The position numbers were made by a program, and so were the translations under genes. The notes under the pieces were generated by a model. The model made no database searches, had not been told where the DNA came from, and worked only from the letters and a program-made list of their open reading frames with translations. Positions 45,466 to 57,282 of a stretch of DNA of 64,000 bases are shown here, one piece after another (position 1 is the stretch's first letter; every line of letters starts with the position of its first letter). The stretch comes from Oscheius tipulae (taxonomy: Eukaryota; Nematoda; Chromadorea; Rhabditida; Rhabditidae), in assembly GCA_037178975.1 (NCBI GenBank), contig JASJZH010000001.1:6494501-6558500 (forward strand). The letters run 5' to 3'.

Positions 45466-46872
45466 AATGTCCATAATTGGAATCAGTGTTCCTTGAAGAG
45501 CGCACTCTAATAAACCGTGTTTAATAGCCTCGTCTAGTCAATGAAAAACACCGGTCTATTAAAATTTCTGATCTCTCTCCCATTCATGTCAGTACATATC
45601 ATTGTTTCCTAGAGATATAACTTTTTAGTTTGATGCAGCTGCTTCCTCGTCAGATCCATTCGTACATTCAAAGTATTCAGATCTGTTGAACCGAAAGAAA
45701 TGCCCTGTGGGCCACGTGGGCCGATGTACGATTTGACACAACTACCTCGTGTTTCACGTACGCAACTTTTCAACAGATGTAGTTTTCATGCCGATACATG
45801 ACAATGCGTTCACTCTTCGGTTCGAAAACTTCTCAGCACTTTGAGGCTTAGCAAAGTTGTTGTTCACACCATCCTACCTTTACAGTTTGCAAGAAGCATC
45901 TGTTTGTAACACCTGTCAAATCCAATTTGGAATAATACTTGACAAATGTATGTGGACATTTATGTTAATTGTTATTCCAGATTAGAGTTGACAAGGCGAG
46001 TTAGAGGAGAGCCACAGTTTTAAAGAGTACCGAGTCGCGCCGTCAGGATTGTAAGCGACTGGTGACAGTTCAAGTTACAAAATGGGCACTGACAGTGTGA
46101 GTCGCTCCGCCAGGAGCGTGAGCGACTGGTAATGTGCAAGTTTGCAGAACATCATATTTTTGTATAAACTTATTTGCTTGACCTATATAGGGTTATTTAG
46201 TTTCTGCTTTCTGCGTCGCACCCGTATAGAATATAGCCTGACTTATTGTCAGACTAGGGTCCTTTTTTATCAGTGTTTTCTGAACATTTTATAAACACAA
46301 GTCATGAAAAAAACCATTGTTACTTTCTGAACTTCATTGCTCTTGGTAGAAGTCCCAGATTGCTACAAAGTACCACAAAATCTTCGAGCAAACTGATCTA
46401 ACTTTTCTAGATTCTAATCATGCAAATTCAGTTGCCCCTCTCTTCACAATGAACACAGTTTGGTCGAGAATCTTTGCAACAGAAGCTTATTCAATTTTGA
46501 CGAGTGGTCATTCGATTATGCCTACATGTTTGATCTTCAGACCAGATTCGTTTTATTTCTCTCTCGAGTAGAAGCGAATACGGTCAGTCTTTTATTCGTT
46601 TAGTTCGCATCTTTTTTTGTTGATCTTGAGCCTTTTCACACGTTGTTGAGTGGGCTCCCATCCGAAGTCATGCAAACAGGGCAGCTGACCGTGATCTCGA
46701 GCTCAACTAACTTCTAATTGCTATACACAAATGTGTCTGAGTCTTTTGGCTATACAGACTTTGGGATACAAGCAGTTTTACGCTTCTTTGAGGTTCTTTG
46801 CTCTGTTAAAAAATTGCTTGATGTTTATTTGTTTCTTTCAGAAAGAGCATTCAGATCGCCAACACCTGGGCA
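45466..46872. other. intergenic between pseudogene H and the Srx-like receptor
   Basis: AATAAA at about 45510 may be the former poly(A) signal of H. A pair of similar stem-loop sequences lies at 46032-46140. No gene recognised; an upstream exon of the Srx-like gene could be here, since a TTTCAG precedes its first in-frame ATG by 33 bases. Confidence 0.4.
46032..46140. repeat. two tandem copies of a short hairpin-forming sequence
   Basis: Copy 1 has GTCGCGCCGTCAGG ... GTAAGCGACTGGT and copy 2 GTCGCTCCGCCAGGAGCGTG ... AGCGACTGGT about 68 bases later. In copy 2, GTCGCTC and GAGCGAC form a perfect 7 bp stem; in copy 1 the stem is GTCGC/GCGAC. Role unknown. Confidence 0.4.
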
Positions 46873-48326
46873 ATGATTGAGTGGACACCTAAAACTTACA
46901 TTGGTTTTGCCATGGGTCTTCTTTGTACAGTTGCATTAACTGCTTGTCTTTTGACCTGCATCGCAGTCTTCAATCTGGCCATTATCCAAAGGCAAGCTTA
47001 CCTCGAAGTGCATATATGTCTCTCCAGAAAATCACCGGTTTATGTGATATCCTTGGCAAACATCTGTTCCGACATTGTTTGGATCAGTATGTACTTTGTT
47101 TTTCTGGTACCTTCGATCATTCTAGACGTAGGGTCACTCACAAATGAAATAGGCAAAATATCTTTTAGGGTTGGATCTGGCCTGGAAAAAGAGGTGAGCT
47201 CTTCAGCAATGTGATCGGCTTCATCATCAACAACTGTTGGTACGGCACTTCATTTCTTCAAATTCTGATGGCTGTTAACAGGTAGGTCTATCTTTCCTTT
47301 GTCTAGAAGATAAGACCAGTGTATGTTGTGACAATAGCCTCTAAGCATGAGGCCAATTCTTGACGAGGGTTATAAGTAAAGTTTCGGAAGAAGAAGTTCC
47401 CCTACCTGACCTAAAGCTGGCGGGTTTTTAAAGTTGATTATCTGCACTTGTCAACCTTTTCTTTTGTCCATCCCCACTTTTGTGCTACCGCTTTGGTTCG
47501 TGGTCCCGAACAGACAAATGCAGCACAGACACCATGAAACTTCAAAAGTTTAGTTAGAGTCTAGAACATTCAGTTGTTTCAGAATGGTGGTCATCTGCTT
47601 CTCGAAAACGAACATTTTCACCTATAAAGTGCTCCGATTTCTTGCTCCGTTTCTATTGGTCCCGTGTGCTACCATTCACACTTTCATTCAACAGGAACTT
47701 CTTCCGTGCTGTCGAATGTCTCTCGATCCGAGTCGTCTCGGCTACGGATTCGAAACGCTGCCAAATGTGACGAACTATTCAAATGTCTACCTGGCCTTCC
47801 CAACCAATCTGATTACCTCGGCAACTGCTATCTTCTGTTATACTGTGGTCAGAAGATCATTCGAGCTGTATCTCATGCCATTTACAGATTCTCGTTTATG
47901 TGCATCGTCATTCCGCCGGATTGCAGTCAACGAACAAGAAAAGGAGTGAATTGACGTAAGTACAAAGCCTATCCTACCTTACCAAAGAGAAGTTTACAGC
48001 TATGCCATTCAATTCTTCGCCATCTCCATGTTCCATCTGCTCGCCTGGACCTCTGTTCGGTTCTTGCCCTCCATCATACAGTCAAATATTCGAACAGGAG
48101 CCGAGAACTTCTTCTCCATCAGCGCCTTTATGATCATCCTCGATGCCTCATCCAACTCGTACGTCTATCTGGCCTTCAATCGCGAGGTTTGTGTACTTAT
48201 CCCCTATCACAAACAGTAACCGTTCAGGTCAGGGCTGTCCTCTCGCGTCGGCGGTTCTTTTCGCTCAGAGTCAGCACCTCAGTCAACACAATTACTGTTT
48301 CACAAGCTCATAGTGATAAGAATTGA
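46873..48326 (+). CDS. Srx-like 7TM chemoreceptor
   Basis: Exons in phase: 46873-47127, 47169-47281, 47583-47847, 47888-47955, 48000-48186, 48228-48326; about 328 residues. TM2 region SPVYVISLANICSDIVWISM; TM3 NNCWYGTSFLQILMAVNRMVVICFS; loop 2 with LLPCCRMSLDPSRLGYGFE, the CC...GY(G/S)(F/W)E pattern typical of Srx; TM6 QFFAISMFHLLAWTSVRF; TM7 ILDASSNSYVYLAFNREVRA. The sequence is unrelated in detail to the Srv-like genes around it. The start is uncertain: no better ATG is seen, but the N-terminus is short, so an extra 5' exon is possible. The predicted last intron has two acceptors (48216 and 48227); only the second keeps the frame. Confidence 0.75.
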
Positions 48327-48369
48327 TTCATTTTGTACAAATAGGTCTTATGTACAACATTCGAGGGTT

Positions 48370-48633
48370 CTACCAGAGTCCCTGATGATCGTGAGGCTGC
48401 TTCTGCTCCACATAATAACAGTAAACGGCGGGCTTTCTCTCAGTCGACGAGGCCAGATCTCTCATGTGGTAGTAGTCTTCCATGGCCTTTAATCACAAGA
48501 GTCAAAAGGACAGAGAATGAGTGATAACCTTCTCCCAGGCATCGCGATCCACGGCTCGTCCAACAGCCGACTCGTGCTCTTTCAGCAGTTCCGTCTTCAT
48601 TTGGTGGAACTGCTCCACGTGTGTTGTGGCCAT
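48370..48633 (-). CDS. uncharacterised 73-residue protein
   Basis: Exons 48633-48529 and 48486-48370 join in phase: MATTHVEQFHQMKTELLKEH, a Trp/Lys/Glu helix, then MEDYYHMRDLASSTERK and VYCYYVEQKQPHDHQGLW. Probably helical and soluble. A TTTTCAG acceptor at 48648-48654 in front of an in-frame SRTGWQ suggests either a longer N-terminus or a trans-splice site. Family unknown. Tail-to-tail with the Srx-like receptor, 43 bp apart. Confidence 0.5.
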
Positions 48634-48654
48634 CTGCCACCCTGTTCTACTCTG

Positions 48655-50764
48655 AAAATAAACGGTTTTAGATCGGTCGAGATGGAAGAGAGAAATTGGG
48701 ACACAATAACACACGCTGTGTTACAATGTTCAATGAGCAGCTGATAAGTTTTTGATAAGTACTACGAAAAAAAGTGAAGGAGAAAGTTGAGGAAGAAAGG
48801 ACAGAGAGTCTGGTTGTAATAGACGATCGTCTGAGACCAGTTCTTGAACTAAAAGGAGGAACTTTTGAACCCGAGAGCAGAACCTATAGACTCGCTCGTG
48901 ACAGTCGGCCTATGTGACTGTAGTACGACAGTGGGGATGTTTGCGGACCAAGGTTTGAATGGGCCGAGGCGAACACGGTATGATGCAAAAGGAGATGTTT
49001 TGAGGTTAAGATAAGAGAAAGTGTGAAGTGGCGATAAGAGGACGCCTAATGATGAGGAACGAACAGTCCTTTAACGGTCTGGGAAAGGATCCCATTTATA
49101 CGTGGGCGCTTGATTATTTTTTATGGGACGCAATTTCCAGACACGACATGTGAATTCTCACGAGCAATAGTACGTCTTATGAGAGAAGGTCTTATCGATC
49201 AGCTGATGCAATACGTTTGTTCGAATCAAAAGCTTGAACAGTGCGTATTAGGAAGAGCATCTGGCTGGTAAGGTGCCGTCTCTTAGAACAGCCAAAGGTA
49301 GAAGCGGAAGAGCGTACCCCAAAAATAGCAAAGATCTGTGCTCTGCCAGGAGAGGTAGAGAGTGACCTTTGTCCAAGACCAGATGGTGCCGATGGACAGG
49401 TCGAAATCGACTCTCTTGCAGGCAAAGAGACGAGATCAATTGGTCTCGTTTCTAGCCGATCACGTGGCTAAATCTTGGGAAAAGTGGAATGCTTATCAAA
49501 GAACCCGACCAAGAGACGGCCTGGCACGACCGCCGTCTGCGCACTCAAAGACAGCTGATTTCTGGACCATTTGGCCCCTCTCGTGAAACATGTGACACTC
49601 TTTTGATTCCGAGACGATGACCCCTTTTGATCATGAACGGCAGATGATAGAGTTGGGAACAGCTGATTGACTACAAGTATGCTCTCACGACTGTGCGTCT
49701 ACGTTACGACATCGTAAACCCGATACGGGAGGAAACTGAACGGGAACAGGGCTGATCCGTGGGAAGACGGGACAGTCTGCCAACTTTTGCACTCTTCGGG
49801 CGCATTTTACACTCACTTCTAAGGGCGGTCAAAAGGCTCAAATTACGAGCGGGAGGAGGAGAGAACTCAAAAGCAGTCTTATCTTAATACAGGGTCAGGC
49901 TATTTGCCACGAGTGCGGTAAACACTGAATTCTCGATGAGCAGGAACAGAATCGGCCAGCTGAACAATTAGTTCCAAGACCATAGATTCTATTGAACACG
50001 GGGTGAGGGGGCCAGGTGGTCGAGGCCGGGGTACTTCCTCGAAACTGACTCAACATAAGGGGGGTTTTTTGCAGCGAAAAAGCCGTTCAGAGAAATGACT
50101 GTTCAATATTTCTGCAGTCCGAAATAACCTGTGGAATGATCTTCCTAGATCGATTGGTACTGTAATAGTCACAGCAAAGATCATAAAATTGTAGAGAATC
50201 TAAGAGAGTAGAAATGCGTGGGACAAGCTGATCAATTTGGCAAATAAGTCTCAGTGGATGGTCGCCAATTTCTCATGCTTGACATCACGCGCTTGATTCA
50301 GCAGCTGGGAAATACACTAGTATTACGTATTGGGTAGGAGGAGGAAGAGAGAGGTTTGACCTAGCGGAGAGTTGCGTAACCGAGGCCAGCTGAGAGAGTA
50401 AGCAAAAGGGTGGTGGGACAACTGACCCGCCGAAGGAAGTCGCGCAGCTGGCGCAGGTGCTGGACCCTCAATGTCCTTTTGCAAAACTGTTCAGCCCTGC
50501 AAATAGACCGGCCTCTTAAGATTAGGGAAGAAGGACGAACGGCTGGTTAATTAGCAAGTAGGAGAGGGAAGGAACGTGTTCTTTCATCGAGAAAGAGGGG
50601 GAACTTAAATAAACAGAACCCCCTGTTTTCTTGGCCTCAAATCGAACACAACAACCACGGGACTCTAGTCCCGCGGGAAGATGTTTTGCCGAAAAAAAAT
50701 CGCGTGCTTTTGAGAGACCAGAGAATAAACATTCATTGGGCAACCCGTTAACAATTGAAAAAGA
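48655..50764. other. 2.1 kb interval without a recognised gene
   Basis: Overlapping open frames at 49192-49586 have no splice signals or motifs and are probably chance. No repeat seen. Upstream (promoter) side of the 48.4 kb small gene. Confidence 0.4.
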
Positions 50765-52864
50765 CTAGCTGTAGGTCCAGGAGAAATTTTTCCACTTTGG
50801 ATTCTGTGCGGTGTTCTTGGAGGAAACGCTCATAGTGGTAATCGTCCATTGGCTGAACAGGAACTGAAGGAGCTCCCAGAACGAGTTGAGAAGTACGCGC
50901 CACTGAGAATATGTCACTGAGCATCTGACCATGTTGGATTTATTGAAAAACTCTTTGACTTACCACAACTCCCGTTATAATTTTCTCATAAATATTGGGA
51001 TACGCCTTCTTGAAGCGTTGACTGGAGAATCTCCGTCGGTGGTCACAAAACTCTGTATCGCAGCACATGCATCTATAAGATAGTCTGTTCAAAAGCAACT
51101 CCAACCTACCTCTTCATGACGGCATAATACTGGTCGTCATCTAGATAGGACAGGAGAAATGCGTTTTCGCTGTGAGTGTAGAACGTCTCGAAACGGCCCT
51201 GTCTCAGACGAATCAGGCGTATGTTGCCGATGTCCTCGCTTCTGAACAGCGAGTAGAGATGTTCCGGATCTCCTGTCTTCATCGGATGGTATTCTTCGAG
51301 AGATATGCAGGAGATCAGAGAATCAGAATGATAGGCAGGTGTCCATATGGGGTTCGCTCCCAGGTCTTCGAGAATCACCTCGAAATCGCGGGTTCCAAAA
51401 GAGCTATCGAACTCGATGTCGATCACACTGATTTCACGCTCTTTCTTCTTCCATTGCTGAAATGAACGTTGTCTTTCTGAGCATTGAATCCTGGTAGTAA
51501 AATGTGTCCTCAGTTGATGATTAAATGAGAGACGGGTGGAATGCAGAATATGCGGAGATGCCATTTTGACTTTAAAATGCGCATCAATTCGTATAACATA
51601 AAGACTGCGCATTGAAATACACTACGGTAATTTGCCGATACGCAGCCACAAGAGTTGGTGCGCTCTCGCCAGTCAAAATGGTACTTCCGCATATTCCGCA
51701 CTCCACCAGTCTGTTCTATATGCTCACCTTCAAGAATCTGTTGAGTCCTCTGGCCGTGATGAAGTCGTTACTGAAAGTTGCAACTTGGGAATATATGGAG
51801 TGTAGAAAAAAAAACAAATTTTCATTAAAAAAAGAAGAGAACGTTCTCCCTGTATCATTGAAGAAATAACCTCATGTACATGTAGTCCATTTTGAGCTTG
51901 ACTAGCTCGTCATCCGTGCAACCACTGCTGTCCAATGTCATGCTGTTCAACTAAACCAACCTAGTGAGTCACAAAAAGACCCTTACGTTCTGAAGAACCG
52001 AGGACTGGAAGAATTCTTTTGGCATAAACTGCCGACAGTCCAAATGACTGACTCCGAGAATCTTTATCAGTCGGTCCAGATCCGCCGGAGCGAACAGAAT
52101 GTGCTGATGTAGATTCAAGACCTCAGCCGTAGTTTTGTTCCTCTCGAACAGTTTCGACACGGCCTGTATGCGTCTACTGCTTGCTCTGAACTGAAATCGC
52201 ACAATGGATGCAGGGAAATCCAACTCACATTGATATTGACAGTGTCCGCTCTGATTCTGACGGCCTGACTAGTGGCCACATGCCAAGGAACTCGAGGATG
52301 GCAGCTTTCATAGTAATAGTAATCAGTAGTCGAGAAGCTGACCGTCTTCTGAAAGGGTGCTTATTATCTAAGTGTCATGTCAAGGGTACTTGGGAACTCT
52401 ACACCGGAACGATGGATTCCCTGTGCCTATTATACCCAGTTTATTGGGCGGTTTGTGACCAGCCTCCGACCCTCTAACTTTTGAAGATTTCTAGGTAAAC
52501 TTACAATTGGGACTTGTAGGCAAAGCCTATCTAAATCTCAACCTCTCACCTTGTTAACGTAGATTGTTGGTACCAAATAAGGTCGTCCGAACTTTCTAGC
52601 ATTACAGGCAATCTCTAGACTCCTGCTCGACTCTTCCAACACAGCATAGTCTGTGTAGTTGACCTTGTCCAGAACCTTCCATAAAACCTCCTGCGATAAT
52701 TCAGTAAGATCGAACGGTTCGGGATCTTCCTAGAAGGATATCTCTGTCAAATTGTTAACAAATGGCCTGACCTGTTTCTGGTGAAGTTGGTTCCAGTGGC
52801 TGATTATGTCGAAGTAGGGATCTTCTTCCTCTTCCTCCTCCTGGCTCGAGATGAAATTTCCCAT
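50765..52864 (-). CDS. F-box protein with FBA-like C-terminal region
   Basis: Putative SCF ubiquitin-ligase adaptor of the large nematode F-box families. Exons in phase: 52864-52772, 52729-52550, 52348-52229, 52190-51987, 51950-51871, 51770-51728, 51456-51110, 51072-50964, 50902-50765; 437 residues. After a Glu-rich N-terminus (MGNFISSQEEEEEEDPYF) comes an F-box-like helix set LTELSQEVLWKVLDKVNYTD. The middle has leucine-rich strand/helix units, and NDFITARGLNRFLKQWKKKE resembles the core of FBA_2-type domains. Intron 6 (51457-51727) contains a whole MITE. MGNFIS also fits the N-myristoylation rule. The last exon is uncertain: phase 0 gives WRVLLNSFWELLQ..., while the neighbouring frame (VLGAPSVPVQPMDDYHYERF, stop at 50748) looks more protein-like but would need a one-base shift. 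Confidence 0.7.
51530..51711. mobile_element. MITE with about 40-60 bp inverted ends, in an F-box intron
   Basis: The left end GGGTGGAATGCAGAATATGC and following GGAGATGCCATTTTGACT is mirrored by the right end AGTCAAAATGGTACTTCCGC followed by ATATTCCGCACTCCACC. The similarity continues inward to GCGCACCAACTC-like sequence (GCGCATCAATTC versus the inverse of GAGTTGGTGCGC). About 180 bp, no coding capacity. A half copy lies at 45029-45120. Confidence 0.85.
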
Positions 52865-53498
52865 GTTCTAGAAAGAGAAGACTGAAAAAGGCAAATAAAA
52901 AAGCAAAAGCAATAAAAGGAGACTGTTGGGTCATGACTCTATCGATCGATTTGTGCGATCAGATGGCGCGGAAACGGGGAATTGTTTTCTGGATCAGTTC
53001 GGACTGTATCTACTCAAAAATAAGGAAAATAAGTAGAGTCATGCACCTGAAACGAAAAAGGCAGAATGAAAAGATGGGCAGAGACAGAAGATGACTGTGT
53101 CCATTGCGGAAAAGTCCCGATCGAGTTGAAAGAATCAGCTGTAGTGGACAGCTGCTGTGTTCACGAAAAGTGGACGGGTAAACATGACAAGCACTTTGGA
53201 AAAACAACCGAAAGACAAGAGAGACGTTTTGTCGGATATAGGCAACGAAGTGTGTTATCTTAATGACTGTGTTCGAATTCCGGCTACGGTAATAAAAGTG
53301 ACAATAAGAACACAGTCATCATTTACAATTCAGTTTTGCTCAAAGGGTTCATGTACATTCCTTCGACAAATAAACATTAATATACTTTCCTATTTACGAA
53401 ACATATTTGAAAGTTTTGTAAAGAGTAAACAAAAAGTATTGTTTTTCACGCAATAAAAGGTAAGTATCTGGAAGGGAAGTAATTCGACAGTCTTCAAG
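52865..53498. other. intergenic between divergent F-box and BTB genes
   Basis: The shared upstream region of the F-box gene (-) and BTB-BACK gene (+). Open frames at 53066-53456 have no family features. No motif recognised. Confidence 0.45.
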
Positions 53499-54891
53499 AT
53501 GCCGAGCACCTCTTCCATCAGGTACGCCAATTTCCTATTTGTAGTATTCCCTCCTATTTAGTAGCCACGTGACCTACTACCCGGAAAACTCCCCGAACCA
53601 TCTCCAGAAGGCCGGCGTCTACTTGAAGAACCTGAAGCTGCGAGGAGAGCTGCGGACTTGCGACATGGTCTTCGTCTTGAAAGGAGGAGAGAAGGAACAT
53701 CTCCACTCGGTTCTGGCTGGTGGTCACTCGAGCAAGCTGGCCCGTCTTCTCAACAAGTCCGAACATCTGCCTCTCGTCCTGGATATGACCTGCTACGATC
53801 CGTACTCTGTCCGGAAACTGGTCGACTGGATGTACACTGGATCTGTCAGCTACCGACTCCGACATCTGGCCGATCTGTTGGTCCTCACTCACGACATGGG
53901 AGTCGTCTTTCTTCATCGCCAACTGGAACAGACGCTCCGTCAACAGGCCCAGATGGGACACCTCGTCTCGACGCTGAACATCGCTACCTTACCCAGCACT
54001 GGGATCGACTTGGAGACAGTCAACCAGATGATTCATCGTGTTCTGGTCGGACAGAAGACGGACGAGAAGTTGTCTCTCGAAGAAATTCAAAAACTCACTC
54101 TTCATTCTGTAGCTGCTCTGGCTGCAAACCGACTTGGCATCGACGACCAGAAGTATCTGATTAATGTGGTTCTGGTCTGGCTGCGATGTAATCCCAAGGA
54201 CATCGAGTTCGTCATCGACCGAATCAACGTGCCTAGTATGATCGAATCGGATCTGCGAGCCTTCAAGAAGACTCTCATCTACAACATGCGCAATCCGTAT
54301 GTCAGTCGCAGTTGCTATGTCTGGATCAAGCCGGGAGGCAACTTTATGAGCATTGGCAGCAGATGCAAGGAGACGAGGAGCAACAGTGTCAGCCAGACGG
54401 ATGAGAGTCAGTCTTCTGTCAATGGAAAGCGTTCGTTCACTCGGAGCGAGATACAGGACATCGAAAAGATTCCGGACGTGTTCGTAGATGAGGACGAGTT
54501 CACGAAATGGGAGAGGAAGGAAGTCGACTACTCGCCCAGCGACATCATTCGCATTCGAGCTCTGACGGATCCTTTTAAGTCGAAAAAGATGAGAAGCTTC
54601 ACTCATTCCGAGATGGAGGACATCCGTCGTCTGCCCGACCAATTCGTTCCCAACTGTACCGATTGTTCGATCACTGGCTCCTCTACCTCGACTGCCAGTC
54701 TGCTGAGTGAAAGAACGCTGACCGAAGCTTGTCAGATGCAGATGACCACGATTGGAAAGCATGACCGTCACGACGAGGCCCAGCAGATCCACGACATCAA
54801 GGACGTCTCATTCTCCGAGAAGCCGAAGCAGGTCAACTCTACCTACGCCAACATTCCCAAGGCAGCCACCAGCTCCTTCTACGCCTGCTGA
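53499..54891 (+). CDS. BTB-BACK domain protein
   Basis: Exons 53499-53521 and 53562-54891, joined in phase by a 40 bp intron, give 450 residues. BTB fold: LKLRGELRTCDMVFVLKGGE (an unusual form of the RxxxxLCDVxL motif), HLHSVLAGGHSSKLARLL, LVDWMYTGSVSY. A BACK-like helical region follows (ANRLGIDDQKYLINVVLVWL). No Kelch repeats. The tail holds two copies of a short repeat: RSFTRSEIQDIEKIPDVFV and RSFTHSEMEDIRRLPDQFV, about 60 residues apart, possibly a partner-binding motif. Probable CUL3 adaptor by family; substrate unknown. The single large exon has strongly biased, C-ending codons, suggesting high expression. Confidence 0.88.
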
Positions 54892-55116
54892 AGAGTTCCC
54901 TGTAAGACAGTTCAGGGAAAAAACGGTGAAAAAATATGTTGTATTCAAACCTTTTTTCTGTTCTTGTATACGCTCCTCCAAACTCTCCTCAATTTCCGTT
55001 GACGTATTGACCTCAACGATCAGTGTCTCTTTCAAATAGTAATCCCCTTCTCCACCCTCTTCCTCTCCCGTCGCGCAACCGTATAAAGGTGTCCGAGAAC
55101 CGGCTGTCTTGTTGTC

Positions 55117-56140
55117 ATGGCATCACCAATTCACATGCAGATCATCATATTCCTCTTCGGTATCGGATACTGTATTAAGGTTTTCGAGTCATCCAGTAAT
55201 TCTTATTTAGCGCTTTCCACTAGCTCTACCTCTTACGACAACGAGACAAATGTTTTTGACACTAACGATACATTGGAGGGAAGCGGGGAAATCGTCGTGG
55301 AGCAATATCGTTTCGTGTTGCCTATCAGAAAGAGAAGAGACGCTGCTGGAGCACTCGAACAGAGTGCCGAGATTTTGGGAGATGGATCGGGAGACTACGC
55401 CTTCGAGATTGGTGTTAGGGAGACCAGAAAGAAGAGAGATTCCGTAAGTTCACTCCGGGTTTCCAGCATAGAGAAAAGTTACTTTGATGGTCCAATTTCA
55501 GAGCTCATCCGAGAACATTTCCATCAATCTACCCGGAACTGAGGAAACAAAAAGGAGAAGAGACACAGATGACTTGAAACGAGTCGATTTCTTCTCGGAA
55601 AAGGTGTTTGCCGACGCTGAAAAGCTCAGAAATGACGAGAATTTGCTGGACGAGACGATTCGAAGATTGCAATCGATTGAAGAAGGAAACTTCACCGACT
55701 ACGAAGTCAGTTCTATGGCATAAAAAAGCAATGCTCAGATAACAAACGATACCATATCCTCCTCCAGTCCGGGGACTTTTTCCTGTCGCACGAATGATAT
55801 CTGTCATAGTGACAAAGATTGTAATGGAGGAAAATGTAGCGGGAACTTCCTGGCAACTTGCAACTGCAATGCTTGTCTGAACTTTTGGCAATGTTATTCA
55901 GACGATGATTGTGGAGGTTTCGAGAAGGCCTGCAACATGACAACTCACATGTGTAACTGCTTTGGAGTGAGTCTTACTGTTTATCTAATTCAGTTTTAGG
56001 CCTTTGTTCTAAACGGCTATACGGAAACGCTGGACGCTCTGGCCCATCTGTGCAACGTGAAGAAGTGTCATGCAAGCACGGCCAGTCAGGACTGTTTTGG
56101 TCTTCCGTGTAACGTTGGTAGATGTGACTGCGACAATTGA
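55117..56140 (+). CDS. secreted Cys-rich protein with proteoglycan-type Ser-Gly sites
   Basis: Exons in phase: 55117-55443, 55502-55705, 55739-55966, 56000-56140; 299 residues. An N-terminal hydrophobic signal (IIIFLFGIGYCIKVF) is followed by acidic Ser-Gly sites, LEGSGE and GDGSGDY, of the kind used for chondroitin attachment in nematode CPG proteins. Dibasic/tribasic steps (RKRRD, RKKRD, KRRRD) look like furin-type cleavage sites. The C-terminal third holds about 20 Cys (ICHSDKDCNGGKCSG, CYSDDDCGGFEKAC, CDCDN at the end). If the third donor (55706) is skipped, the protein stops at 55723 before the Cys-rich part, so intron retention would make a short form. An AATAAA overlaps the stop codon. 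Matrix or eggshell role is inference only. Confidence 0.7.
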
Positions 56141-56145
56141 ATAAA
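56140..56145 (+). terminator. poly(A) signal overlapping the stop codon
   Basis: TGA followed by ATAAA: the A of TGA is the first base of AATAAA, so the 3' UTR would be only about 15-20 bases. Confidence 0.55.
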
Positions 56146-56285
56146 AGGTTTCTAGCAGAGTGCAATGACACCTGTTTTATTCAAGAACCGTTAATTGAAA
56201 CAACGCGAGTGGGAATGGGGCTTATAAAAAATATGACAGGAATGAACACGGGGAATTACAGAAAAGGGGAAACGATGGCAGCAAG

Positions 56286-57282
56286 TTAATCGTCGTCAGA
56301 ATCGGAGCTTTCACTCAGATTTAGACCTAGACGGTCGTGGGAGCTTCTCATTGGCGGAGAAGACTTTTGTGGCCTGAAAGCGCGTCTTCCTCAATGTTAA
56401 ACAAGCACTAACCGTGCGGAGGCAACATGTAGAGGTGCAGGAGTTGCTAAAGCCGGCATATCCATGTCATCTAGAAAAGACATTCCGTTGGTCGTGGGCG
56501 CATTGACTGAAGCTAAAAGTTGGCTCTCCATCTCGTCCATGCTCGAGTTCGAACTTGTCCGTTGACGGGCCGTAGTGGCTGCAGTCTGGAACATGACACA
56601 GCATACACAAAAAAAGTGTTGGAAATACCTCGTCTTCTGAATGGCTGTCGCTATCTGAATCACTGCTACTACTGCTCGAGCTATCTTCTTTTGACGGGCT
56701 CTGAATGGAAGAGATCTGTGACGCGGTAGCTGGCATGCTCGTTGCTCTTAATCTTGCCATTTCGTTGCGCAAAACGCTCTCCGTTGCTTTGTCAAGATCT
56801 CTGCAAATGCGGTGGCTCTGTTTAAAAAGAGCAGAAAACCTTGTCTGTTTGACGTTGATATTCGAAGAAATCTTTTCTAGTCGCACGGTGCCGGTTCTCT
56901 GATCAAAAAAGAGCAGACATTCCTTTGGCTTGGCATCTTTTTGCGAGCCCTTGTAAACGGTCATGTTCTCGCCATCTGTTGGGACTGCTACCTGGATGAA
57001 AACTTGTGTCAGATGGAAATGTGAGTGAAGTTACATGAACATCGTTCTTTCCACCGAAAGCTATGAACGTATCTGTGTTATTTGTAGCCGATTTCGGTTT
57101 GAAGTCGTCTGAAATGCTAGACTTTAGTGTGTTGCAACTTGAAACTTTGCTATGCAACAGTAATCTCTTGAAAAAAAAAACTTACATCGAAGAGCGTGGA
57201 ACTTTTTGGCATCTTTCCGTGAGTCGTTGAACGAGGAGCCAAATTGTAGATTGTATGTCCCTGGAGGAATGTCGCCAGCCAT
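56286..57282 (-). CDS. eaf-1: EAF (ELL-associated factor)
   Basis: Partner of the RNA polymerase II elongation factor ELL. Exons in phase: 57282-57186, 57108-57035, 56991-56840, 56800-56629, 56585-56413, 56373-56286; 251 residues. The EAF domain is clear: YNLQFGSSF, KKFHALRYDFKP, then MTVYKGSQKDAKPKECLLFF and RTGTVRLEKISSNINVKQTR. The C-terminal half is a Ser/Asp/Glu-rich activation region (KEDSSSSSSSDSDSDSHSED) ending DSDDD-like. A CTTTTCAG acceptor sits 18 bases before the ATG, in frame, which may be a trans-splice site or join an upstream exon. Convergent with the proteoglycan-like gene (145 bp between stops). Confidence 0.9.

Noticed and set aside
49192-49586. Cluster of overlapping open frames at 49.2-49.6 kb
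   Set aside because: No family signal in any frame; GC-richer sequence with few stops by chance.
53554-54792. Long open frames antisense to the BTB gene (135 and 267 codons)
   Set aside because: They mirror a long exon with strongly biased codons and contain no motif; the sense frame has the BTB and BACK features.
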